Positions 1-5,165 of a DNA stretch of 8,326 nt are shown here, piece by piece. The stretch comes from Bacilli bacterium (GTDB taxonomy: Bacteria > Bacillota_I > Bacilli_A > RFN20 > CAG-826): the NCBI GenBank assembly GCA_017551465.1, contig JAFZLN010000065.1:1-8326 (forward strand). Direction: 5' to 3'. The notes under the pieces are model-generated. The model saw only the letters and a program-made list of their open reading frames with translations. It did no database searches and was not told where the DNA came from. The position numbers and the translations under genes were made by a program. Within the stretch, counting starts at the first letter, position 1; each line of letters starts with the position of its first letter.

Positions 1-427
1 TACCACTAGAAACGTAAGCAGCGGTACCCCAGAGGAATGTAGCAACCATGCTCACTTCAGTAGCATAGACAGCAATTGCACCACTCCACATCACGACGAT
101 TGCGGCAAATGTTAACGCAATAGCGGTAATCACAACTGGAAGCCAGAATGGGAATGAGAAGACAACTAACATTACTTCCCAACCTCTGAGTCTTCTCTTT
201 GGTTTCATCTTATGCTTGACTAAGCTCACAAGCGGTGTGTCTTTAGCGATTTCTCTAATTACTTCATCAACTGTACCGATTTCGCTAACTGCTTCTTCTT
301 CGCTTTTACCTTCATCAATACGGTCATTGATCATTTCTTCATAGAAGCTAATGCGGTTTTCTATTTCCTCATCGGGAAGACCGACTAATTTACTTCTAAG
401 TTCATCTAAGAATTGTTTTTTGTTCAT
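1..427 (-). CDS. DUF1700/HAAS-type membrane protein, 3' end cut off by the window
   Basis: 142 codons are visible from ATG at 427-425; the C-terminus lies beyond base 1. Residues 1-62 form the soluble helical HAAS-like domain: FLDEL near the start, LPDEE at 17-21, a Tyr/Glu-rich helix, then GKSEEEAVSEIG at 40-51. A basic stretch (KHKMKPKRR, 71-79) leads into hydrophobic segments at about 86-113 and 115-142, so it is an integral membrane protein. In this family the soluble domain is encoded next to PadR-type regulators and is thought to link membrane or envelope state to that regulator. Here the start codon shares one base with the stop of the padR-like gene (TAATG), and a strong GGGAGGAGA ribosome site (443-435) lies inside that gene, so the two are translationally coupled. 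The family call is good; the signal sensed is unknown. Confidence 0.85.
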   Translation of the reverse strand, partial: MNKKQFLDELRSKLVGLPDEEIENRISFYEEMINDRIDEGKSEEEAVSEIGTVDEVIREIAKDTPLVSLVKHKMKPKRRLRGWEVMLVVFSFPFWLPVVITAIALTFAAIVVMWSGAIAVYATEVSMVATFLWGTAAYVSSG

Positions 428-741
428 TAATATCTCTCCTCCCTTTCTATGAAGGCATAAATCTCCATAATTTCTTTCCATTCGTTCTTGAAGTCTTCAA
501 TTCTTCGTAAGCCATTCGATGTGATGTGATAATACTTTCGGAGTCGTCCTTCGTATTCCGCGGAACGCACCACTAACATGTTGGCTTCCTCTAAACGCTT
601 CAGAATGGTGTAGAGAGTGGATTCGGATAGTTCGAGAATAGGTTTTAGGTCTTTAATGATCTTATAGCCATAAGAATCTTCATTCTTAATAGCCGCTAAG
701 ACACAGACATCTAGTACACCTCTTTTTAATTGAGCATCCAT
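427..741 (-). CDS. PadR-family transcriptional regulator
   Basis: A 104-residue protein, the usual length of the short PadR subfamily (winged helix plus one dimerisation helix). Features in order: an N-terminal helix with LKRGVLDVCVLAAI (5-18), the family hallmark YGYKIIKDL (24-32), the recognition helix SESTLYTILKRLEEANML (39-56), a basic beta-wing with RLRKYYHIT (66-74), and a Glu/Trp-rich C-terminal helix for dimerisation. The chosen ATG has AGAGG (752-748) 6 nt upstream and matches the family N-terminus. It is the first gene of a two-gene unit with the DUF1700-type membrane protein. Such PadR proteins usually repress their own promoter and a few envelope or transporter genes; autoregulation here is inferred from family behaviour and the dyad over the promoter. 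Confidence 0.92.
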   Translation of the reverse strand: MDAQLKRGVLDVCVLAAIKNEDSYGYKIIKDLKPILELSESTLYTILKRLEEANMLVVRSAEYEGRLRKYYHITSNGLRRIEDFKNEWKEIMEIYAFIEREERY

Positions 742-760
742 AGCATACCTCTTTTCACGC

Positions 761-783
761 TATACATCATATCACGAGGTATA
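761..783. promoter_or_regulatory. Small dyad over the padR promoter, possible operator
   Basis: TATAC (761-765) and GTATA (779-783) form an inverted repeat with 13 nt between the arms. It covers the -10 box and part of the spacer, where an autorepressor would be expected to bind. The arms are only 5 bp in AT-rich DNA, so chance is a real alternative. Confidence 0.3.
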
Positions 784-793
784 TAGGTGTCAA
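766..793 (-). promoter_or_regulatory. Promoter of the padR-DUF1700 unit
   Basis: On the minus strand a perfect -35 box TTGACA (793-788) is followed after 16 nt by TATGAT (771-766). The predicted transcription start is near 759, giving a leader of about 18 nt to the ATG at 741. This is the best sigma-A-type promoter in the window. Confidence 0.8.
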
Positions 794-819
794 GACCTTT
801 TCATTAAAAATTTTTGCAG

Positions 820-850
820 AAAAAAAGCGTTCCCGTATATGTGGGAGCGC
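820..850 (-). terminator. Rho-independent terminator of the flavodoxin gene
   Basis: An 8-bp stem (827-834 with 843-850, one G-U pair) has an 8-nt loop and is followed on the minus strand by seven T residues (826-820). It lies 18 nt beyond the flavodoxin stop codon and upstream of the padR promoter, so the two units are transcribed separately. Confidence 0.88.
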
Positions 851-867
851 CATCTTCCTTGTACGCG

Positions 868-1431
868 TTATCCTAGTATTTCTTTAAGCCAATTGTTAAT
901 CACTCTTTTGACATGATCTTTATCGTTTTGTGCATCATAACCATTAATGGAGATACCTTTTAAAACTTTATTTTTTGGATACATTTCAATTAAATGATCA
1001 TCAATACCTTTTAGACCGGAACCAGCGTGAGTGGCAAAAGGAATAAGAGTCTTATTAGTTAAATCATGTTTATCTAAGAATGTGTAATTAATCATTGGCC
1101 AATAGAAGAACCAAGCAGGTCCACCGATGAACACTTTTTTGTATTTAGCAAAATCTGGCACATCTTCTTGATACATAGGACGAGCGTTACTTTCGATATC
1201 TTTTTTGGAAATCTCAAGAAGTGGACGATAGTCATCTGGATAATGTTTATCGTTAGAAACAAGTTCGAATAGGTCCGCGTTTAATTCATCTGCGATGATT
1301 TCCGCTAAATTAGCAGTATTGCCTTTAGTAAGGATACCATTGGCTTGTACACCTTTAGCGGAGAAATAGACCACTAGTGCATCAGTGTTATTTTTCGCGG
1401 CTACGAAGTACTTGTTTTTGTTTGCTTTCAT
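868..1431 (-). CDS. Flavodoxin-like FMN protein (Flavodoxin_4 type)
   Basis: 187 residues, cytoplasmic, with no signal peptide. A short N-terminal extension (1-17) precedes the first beta strand ALVVYFSAKG (18-27). The FMN-phosphate loop region is lengthened and ends in TKGNTANLAEIIADEL (35-50), which carries the typical GNT. Later come YPDDY (64-68), SNARPMY (81-87), the strand VFIGGPAWFFYWPM (100-113) with aromatic residues where these proteins stack on the flavin, NYTFLDKHDL, and PFATHAGSGL (131-140), another conserved flavin-contacting loop. Such proteins carry electrons or act as small FMN oxidoreductases; the partner cannot be read from the sequence. The start is supported by GGGAGAGG (1447-1440) 8 nt upstream. 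The gene is a single unit with its own promoter and terminator; the promoter lies among several palindromes, which suggests regulation, perhaps by redox or electrophile stress. Confidence 0.88.
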   Translation of the reverse strand: MKANKNKYFVAAKNNTDALVVYFSAKGVQANGILTKGNTANLAEIIADELNADLFELVSNDKHYPDDYRPLLEISKKDIESNARPMYQEDVPDFAKYKKVFIGGPAWFFYWPMINYTFLDKHDLTNKTLIPFATHAGSGLKGIDDHLIEMYPKNKVLKGISINGYDAQNDKDHVKRVINNWLKEILG

Positions 1432-1475
1432 ATATCTTTCCTCTCCCTTCTCTCTTTCGGTCCAAAAGAGACAAT

Positions 1476-1504
1476 ATCATACCTAATTTATTTACTTTAG
1501 TAAA
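1476..1504 (-). promoter_or_regulatory. Promoter of the flavodoxin gene
   Basis: On the minus strand TTTACT (1504-1499) is followed after exactly 17 nt by TATGAT (1481-1476). The -35 box lies inside the 13-bp palindrome at 1494-1506, which suggests a repressor or activator acts there. Confidence 0.65.
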
Positions 1505-1506
1505 GT
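1494..1506. promoter_or_regulatory. 13-bp palindrome over the flavodoxin -35 box, candidate operator
   Basis: ACTTTAGTAAAGT is a perfect odd palindrome centred on G1500. It covers the -35 box of the flavodoxin promoter. An overlapping reading TTTACT-TT-AGTAAA (1491-1504) is also a dyad and loosely recalls the TACT...AGTA sites of HxlR-type redox regulators; that likeness is inference only. Confidence 0.45.
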
Positions 1507-1525
1507 TAATTATTTGAATATTTTT

Positions 1526-1548
1526 AGACACTGTTTTACTTAGTGTTT
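1526..1548. repeat. Inverted repeat upstream of the flavodoxin promoter
   Basis: ACACT (1528-1532) pairs with AGTGT (1542-1546), extendable to 7 bp with one G-U pair (1526-1548). T residues follow on the plus strand, but no plus-strand gene reads into it. It is therefore either a protein-binding dyad for the flavodoxin promoter or chance, rather than a working terminator. Confidence 0.35.
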
Positions 1549-1553
1549 TTTTA

Positions 1554-1568
1554 TTTGATTAAATCAAA
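1554..1568. repeat. 15-bp perfect palindrome in the flavodoxin upstream region
   Basis: TTTGATT (1554-1560) and AATCAAA (1562-1568) flank a central A. The dyad is perfect but AT-rich. It sits about 50 bp upstream of the flavodoxin -35 box, between that promoter and the tRNA terminator, and could be a second regulator site. Confidence 0.35.
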
Positions 1569-1575
1569 ATTTTTT

Positions 1576-1604
1576 AATAAAAAAGTCCTGAAATAAATCA
1601 GGAC
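1576..1604 (-). terminator. Rho-independent terminator after the tRNA gene
   Basis: A perfect 7-bp stem, GTCCTGA (1585-1591) with TCAGGAC (1598-1604), has a 6-nt loop. On the minus strand it is followed by TTTTTTATT (1584-1576). It lies 14 nt beyond the encoded CCA of the tRNA, so the tRNA is a single-gene transcript. Confidence 0.88.
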
Positions 1605-1618
1605 ACATTTTATAAGTT

Positions 1619-1696
1619 TGGTGCGCTTGACGCGATTTAAACGCGTGACCTCAACCTTCGGAGAGTTGCACTCTAATTCAACTGAGCTACAAGCGC
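1619..1696 (-). tRNA. tRNA-Arg, anticodon CCG (reads CGG), CCA encoded
   Basis: A full cloverleaf can be drawn from base 1696 to 1619. The acceptor stem GCGCTTG/CAAGCGC (7 bp) is followed by TA (8-9). The D stem is GCTC/GAGT with one G-U pair, and the D loop is AGTTGAATTA. The anticodon stem CAACT/GGTTG encloses the loop CTCCGAA, giving T33, anticodon CCG and A37. The variable loop is 5 nt (AGGTC), the T stem is ACGCG/CGCGT, and the T loop is TTTAAAT. The discriminator is A73, followed by genomic CCA (1621-1619). The mature part without CCA is 75 nt. Odd point: the T loop has T at position 56 where C is near-universal, and the D loop has A at position 19 where G is near-universal, so the G19-C56 tertiary pair seems replaced by A-U. 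I saw no in-frame CGG codon in the genes of this window, so it serves a rare codon. Confidence 0.93.
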
Positions 1697-1703
1697 AGTA
1701 ATA

Positions 1704-1709
1704 ATTATA
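1704..1709 (-). promoter_or_regulatory. -10 box of the tRNA-Arg promoter
   Basis: TATAAT (1709-1704, minus strand) lies 7 nt before the mature 5' end of the tRNA, so transcription would begin almost at the mature end. A -35 box is poor: TGGTTC or GTGGTT at about 1726-1732, inside the hairpin of the upstream gene's terminator. Confidence 0.55.
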
Positions 1710-1717
1710 CACAATCC

Positions 1718-1753
1718 AAATAAAAGAACCACTCCCCCAAATTGAGAATGGTT
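1718..1753 (-). terminator. Terminator of the esterase gene
   Basis: AACCA and CTC (1727-1734) pair with GAG and TGGTT (1744-1753), with a 2-nt AA bulge. On the minus strand the stem is followed by CTTTTATTT, and on the plus strand by seven T residues (1752-1758), so it could work in both directions. It sits 22 nt past the esterase stop codon; the tRNA promoter begins inside it. Confidence 0.7.
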
Positions 1754-1775
1754 TTTTTAATAAAAACTTAATTGA

Positions 1776-2858
1776 TTAGTCTAAAAGGTTGTTATCAAGA
1801 ATGACGTTAGCATAGGCCATGCCTAAGCGGACACAGTCATAGGTCTTATAGTGATAATTATCGACACCACCTTCAACATCGCCACGATCAGGATTGATAT
1901 TTAATTGCATTTTTTCTTGACCATCTTCATGCATGTATGAGGTGTTGATAACAAAGTTATTATCTTTTTCTTGGGCTAATAAATCTTTTTGCTTATTAAC
2001 GGTTAAATCTGTATTCGCACCATATGGACTTCTTGGACCATCATAGATGTAGCCATCAACAAAGGCAATATTTTGGCCATCACCATCAACAGCGTATTCA
2101 GCATATTCATCTCTGAATCTTTCCACTAAACTGCCTAAATCATCTTTGTAGGTGTTGCTGCCAGAATCGGATTCACCTTGGTGCCATAAGAAACCTTTAA
2201 TGACAGGGACTTTGCCAAGTTCTTCTTCAATATATTTAAGGTTATTGTTAACGAATGGGGCAAAGTAGGTTTCATAAAGATTATTATCTTTATTGTAGCC
2301 ATTAAATGTGGAATTGTGTCCCCAGTTAGGCGCACTATTTCTGAAGCCAGAACCGGAGAAAGCACATTTAATGAAATAGATTGGATTTTCCTCTGTTGCA
2401 TGGGCTTTTAAAACCATGGACATACCAATTTCAGGACCCATGAATCTTTCTTGGCTACCCATTGCGACATTGGTTGGCATAAATTTACCCGCTAATTTGT
2501 CTTCGGCGTTAGAAGCATGAGCACTACTTGCACCGTTTGGTGGGTAGAAACCATAATAGCTTGTTAAGACTTCTGGGATACCAGGAGCGTTTTTAGTAAT
2601 GTTACCATCTGCATCTTCAAAAGGTGTGATATCGAGATCTAAACTATAATCTTGATTTAATTTTTCAAAGGCATTTCTTAACCATTGATCACCACTAGCG
2701 CTAACGTATGTGGTTGAACCTTCCATATTGGATTGGCCAGATAAAATGAAGACATTGACATGATTATCTGGCTCTGGTGCTGGTTGGGTGTTATTACACG
2801 CCACTAAAGAGGTGGCGACTAATGCACCTAAAAATAAAAGTCTATTTTGTAATTTCAT
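1776..2858 (-). CDS. SASA-type (DUF303/CE6-like) carbohydrate esterase, lipoprotein
   Basis: 360 residues from the ATG at 2858. Residues 1-21 are a lipoprotein signal: MKLQNR, a hydrophobic core, and the lipobox LVAC with lipidated Cys21, followed by an Asn/Pro/Glu linker. The mature protein would be tethered outside the membrane. SGNH/SASA hallmarks follow: FILSGQSNMEG (37-47) with nucleophile Ser43; FIKCAFSGSGF in the middle; WHQGES (225-230); and DNYH near the C-terminus with likely catalytic Asp333 and His336. Family members remove O-acetyl groups from sialic acids, xylan or other glycans; which substrate applies here cannot be told. A start 12 codons earlier (2894) is rejected because that ATG overlaps the -10 box, while AGGAGA sits 7 nt before the chosen start. 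The gene is divergent from the galactoside operon, consistent with a shared glycan-degrading role, and has its own terminator. Confidence 0.9.
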   Translation of the reverse strand: MKLQNRLLFLGALVATSLVACNNTQPAPEPDNHVNVFILSGQSNMEGSTTYVSASGDQWLRNAFEKLNQDYSLDLDITPFEDADGNITKNAPGIPEVLTSYYGFYPPNGASSAHASNAEDKLAGKFMPTNVAMGSQERFMGPEIGMSMVLKAHATEENPIYFIKCAFSGSGFRNSAPNWGHNSTFNGYNKDNNLYETYFAPFVNNNLKYIEEELGKVPVIKGFLWHQGESDSGSNTYKDDLGSLVERFRDEYAEYAVDGDGQNIAFVDGYIYDGPRSPYGANTDLTVNKQKDLLAQEKDNNFVINTSYMHEDGQEKMQLNINPDRGDVEGGVDNYHYKTYDCVRLGMAYANVILDNNLLD

Positions 2859-2865
2859 AATTACG

Positions 2866-2871
2866 TCTCCT
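2866..2871 (-). promoter_or_regulatory. Ribosome binding site fixing the esterase start
   Basis: AGGAGA (2871-2866, minus strand) is 7 nt upstream of the ATG at 2858. It selects the start that opens directly with the lipoprotein signal peptide. Confidence 0.88.
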
Positions 2872-2892
2872 ATATTTTTGTTGAGCAAACTC

Positions 2893-2898
2893 ATTATA
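2893..2898 (-). promoter_or_regulatory. -10 box of the esterase promoter
   Basis: A perfect TATAAT (2898-2893) lies about 35 nt upstream of the esterase ATG in very AT-rich DNA. No convincing -35 box is seen 16-18 nt further up, where the sequence is A/T runs only; UP-element-like or activator help is possible. Confidence 0.6.
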
Positions 2899-2953
2899 CA
2901 TTATCTTTTATAAATAAAAATAAGGTTTTTTAGTATTATTTTGCATTTTTTAT

Positions 2954-2982
2954 TTGCTTTATTTTTATATTAAAGATATATT
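2954..2982 (+). promoter_or_regulatory. Candidate promoter of the TetR-led galactoside operon
   Basis: TTGCTT (2954-2959) and TATATT (2977-2982) are separated by 17 nt. Transcription would start near 2989, inside the left arm of the inverted repeat at 2984-3022, giving a leader of about 40 nt. The surrounding DNA is AT-rich with several A/T tracts, so chance matches are frequent. An alternative is TATCAT (3017-3022), which would give a nearly leaderless mRNA. Confidence 0.5.
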
Positions 2983-2983
2983 G

Positions 2984-3022
2984 ATGATAGAAAGATTATC
3001 GTTTTGAGAGTTAATCTATCAT
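2984..3022. promoter_or_regulatory. Large inverted repeat before the TetR gene, candidate operator
   Basis: The left arm ATGATAG-AAAG-ATTA (2984-2998) matches the right arm TAAT-CTATCAT (3012-3022) as an inverted repeat of 11 paired bases with a 4-nt insertion on the left. Two sub-dyads are perfect: ATGATAGA/TCTATCAT (2984-2991, 3015-3022) and AGATTA/TAATCT (2993-2998, 3012-3017). It lies just downstream of the candidate -10 box and ends 6 nt before the TetR start. That is where an autorepressor would bind, and it could also fold as an RNA hairpin in the leader. Confidence 0.6.
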
Positions 3023-3028
3023 AGTGTT

Positions 3029-3646
3029 ATGAGTTTAAAAGATGTAAAAATGAATTTTTTAGTCGACATCGCAACAGATTTGTTTATTTGTCGCTCCATT
3101 CAAGACGTCACAATTAAAGATATCGCGGTGTCTGCGCAGGTGGGTGAAGCCACCATTTACCGTTATTTTGGTAAGAAACAAGCAATCGTTGTTTCTTCAG
3201 CGATGAAGTTACAAAAAGAAGTTAATACTTTGTACTTCAAACTCGACGAAGGTAGAAATGGTTTTGAAAAACTTAAAATCTTCTACTTAAGTTATCTTCA
3301 AATCTTCGTCAACCATCCAGAGTTCTATAAGTTTATTAATGAATTTGATTCTTTCATTAGTAGCGAAGATCCTGGCACCACTGATGTCATTGATCCATAT
3401 GAAGCGGTCGTTGGTCAGTATGAAAAGGTTTATATGAAGGCCTATGAAGATGGCTTAAAGGATGGCTCGGTTAAAGAGCAAAGAGATGTTTCAATGTTCT
3501 ACTTCGCCACCACTCACGCATTGTTAGAGCTTTGTAAGAAGCTTTCCATCAAAGCGGCAGTTCTCAATCAAGATAAAGTGATTGAAAAACAAGCACAAGT
3601 TGAATGTATGATTGACATCATTCTATCAACGCTTAACAACAATTAA
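3029..3646 (+). CDS. TetR-family transcriptional regulator
   Basis: 205 residues. The N-terminal DNA-binding domain is clear: a first helix FLVDIATDLFICRSI (10-24), then VTIKDIAVSAQV (27-38) and the recognition part GEATIYRYFGKKQAIV (39-54), with the near-invariant TIYRYF and the following Lys pair. Residues 60-205 are a helical ligand-binding and dimer domain with no diagnostic motif. It is the first gene of the operon, 32 nt before the symporter gene with no terminator or promoter visible between, so it most likely represses its own operon until a sugar-derived ligand binds. Start choice is uncertain: ATG at 3029 has no Shine-Dalgarno site; the in-frame ATG at 3050 has at best a weak AAGA and would leave only two residues before helix 1. 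The longer form is kept. TetR proteins are less usual than LacI or AraC types for such operons. Confidence 0.88.
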   Translation: MSLKDVKMNFLVDIATDLFICRSIQDVTIKDIAVSAQVGEATIYRYFGKKQAIVVSSAMKLQKEVNTLYFKLDEGRNGFEKLKIFYLSYLQIFVNHPEFYKFINEFDSFISSEDPGTTDVIDPYEAVVGQYEKVYMKAYEDGLKDGSVKEQRDVSMFYFATTHALLELCKKLSIKAAVLNQDKVIEKQAQVECMIDIILSTLNNN

Positions 3647-3678
3647 TCGGGGACATAATTTAAAAAGGGAGACAAATT

Positions 3679-5151
3679 ATGAAAAGGTTAAGTAAAAAAC
3701 AGATGATTATCTTTGCTATCGGTCAATTAGGTTGGTCGTTGCTTTCAGGTATCATCAGCGCATGGTTAGTAACATTCTATTTACCAACAAAAGGCGATCA
3801 AGACGCTGGCGCAATTCAATACATCATTCCTGGTTTATGTATCGGTGGATTTATGACTGTTTTAGGTTTAATTACCGCTTTAAGTCGTATTTTTGACGCT
3901 GTTACTGACCCACTTATTGCTTCTTTATCTGATAGAAGTAAGAATCCAAGAGGTAGAAGAATTCCATTTATGCAAATCGCGGCGATTCCTTTATCTATCG
4001 TCACAGTTTTGTTATTCTGCGCTCCTGTCGCTGACAAGAGTCCATGGAATATCGTCTGGATTAGTGTCGCTATTGTCTTATTCTACTTATTCATGACAAT
4101 GTACTGTACACCTTATAACGCTCTTATCTCTGAGTTTGGCAAAACTCAAGAAGATAGAATGTTCATTTCTACATCTATCTCATTAACATTCTTTGCTGGT
4201 ACATTATTAGCTTATACACCATTCGTATTCGCTGGTTTATTAAGAGGCGCAGTTGGCTTTGCGTGGAGTTATAGAATTTGCTTCATCGTTTTAGCGGTTA
4301 TTGCCTGTGTCTGTATGATGATTCCAACATTCTTCTTAAAAGAAAGAGAATTCGTTGATACTAAACCAAGTGAAGAAAATGTTGTTAAATCACTCGTTTC
4401 TACATTCAAGAATAAAGATTTCAGAACATTCTCAATCTCAGACATTATGTACTGGGTTGGCTTAACCATGTTCCAAACTGGTTTACCATTCTTCGTTAAA
4501 GTCTCTATGGGCTTCGATGAAGGTATGGTTATGGTGTTTATGGGTGGTATGACTGTCTTAAGTGCGGTCTTCTATCCATTCGTCACCAAGATGGTTAAGA
4601 AGTTTGGTAAAAAGAAACTTGTTATCGCAGGTTTCTTAGGCTTAGCGGTTTGCTATGCAATTACAGCGGTTTCATCCATTCCTAACTTCTTACCAGAACA
4701 AGGTTCTGCCGATGGTTTAAGCTGGGTATTCGGTATCTTAATCATGGTTATCGCCGCTTTACCAATGGCTTTACTTGGTATCATTCCTCAAAGTATCGTT
4801 GCGGACGTTGCTGAAGCTGAAGCTGTCACTACTGGTCAAAATAGAGAAGGTATGTTCTTCGCCGCTCGTACATTTGCGATGAAGTTCGGTCAATCCTTAG
4901 CGATGATTCTCTTTACTTCCTTAGCGATTCTTGGTGTTGAACACCTCGATACCACAAGTAATGACATCACTGCTTCTAAGTTTGGCTTAGTAATCGTTGC
5001 TATCGTCGCTGTGGCTTTCTGTGTCGCTGGTGCCATCATCCTTCTCTTCTATAGAGAAAAGAAAGTTATGAAAACTATTGCTAAAGAAGGTGACGAAGCT
5101 TTCTTAAAAGCAATTGAAAACGAAAAAGATCTCGGTGAAAAAGCCGAATAA
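3679..5151 (+). CDS. GPH-family (MelB-like) sugar:cation symporter
   Basis: 490 residues with about 12 hydrophobic segments of the major facilitator fold and a charged cytoplasmic tail (about 465-490). The GPH signature is plain: RIFDAVTDPLIASLSDRS (70-87), whose Asp73 and Asp77 match the cation-site pair Asp55/Asp59 of MelB, followed by PRGRRIPFM (90-98). A second hallmark, ADVAEAEAVTTGQNREG leading to AMKFGQ with Lys402, fits the MelB Lys377 helix. Members take up galactosides, xylosides or hexuronides with Na+ or H+; the neighbouring GH36 gene favours an alpha-galactoside such as melibiose or a short raffinose-type sugar. By my alignment the MelB sugar-binding Asp19 is Ser20 here, so the substrate may differ from melibiose. 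GGGAG (3667-3671) lies 7 nt before the start. Second gene of the operon. Confidence 0.9.
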   Translation: MKRLSKKQMIIFAIGQLGWSLLSGIISAWLVTFYLPTKGDQDAGAIQYIIPGLCIGGFMTVLGLITALSRIFDAVTDPLIASLSDRSKNPRGRRIPFMQIAAIPLSIVTVLLFCAPVADKSPWNIVWISVAIVLFYLFMTMYCTPYNALISEFGKTQEDRMFISTSISLTFFAGTLLAYTPFVFAGLLRGAVGFAWSYRICFIVLAVIACVCMMIPTFFLKEREFVDTKPSEENVVKSLVSTFKNKDFRTFSISDIMYWVGLTMFQTGLPFFVKVSMGFDEGMVMVFMGGMTVLSAVFYPFVTKMVKKFGKKKLVIAGFLGLAVCYAITAVSSIPNFLPEQGSADGLSWVFGILIMVIAALPMALLGIIPQSIVADVAEAEAVTTGQNREGMFFAARTFAMKFGQSLAMILFTSLAILGVEHLDTTSNDITASKFGLVIVAIVAVAFCVAGAIILLFYREKKVMKTIAKEGDEAFLKAIENEKDLGEKAE

Positions 5152-5165
5152 CTATAGGTAATAAT

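Noticed and set aside
1526..1558. Plus-strand terminator formed by the ACACT/AGTGT hairpin and the following T-run
   Set aside because: No plus-strand transcript is expected to reach it, the stem is short, and AT-rich dyads are common here; listed as an inverted repeat instead.
2135..2401. Minus-strand open frame inside the esterase gene
   Set aside because: Out-of-frame shadow of the esterase with no ribosome site, no family likeness and low-complexity composition.
2859..2894. Longer esterase reading frame starting at ATG 2894
   Set aside because: That ATG overlaps the TATAAT -10 box, so it would not be in the mRNA, and the added 12 residues would bury the lipoprotein signal. AGGAGA supports the start at 2858.
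3816..4469. Short open frames overlapping the symporter gene (3816-4037 minus, 3893-4096 plus, 4269-4469 minus)
   Set aside because: They lie wholly inside a clear GPH symporter gene, lack start signals and show no recognisable domain.
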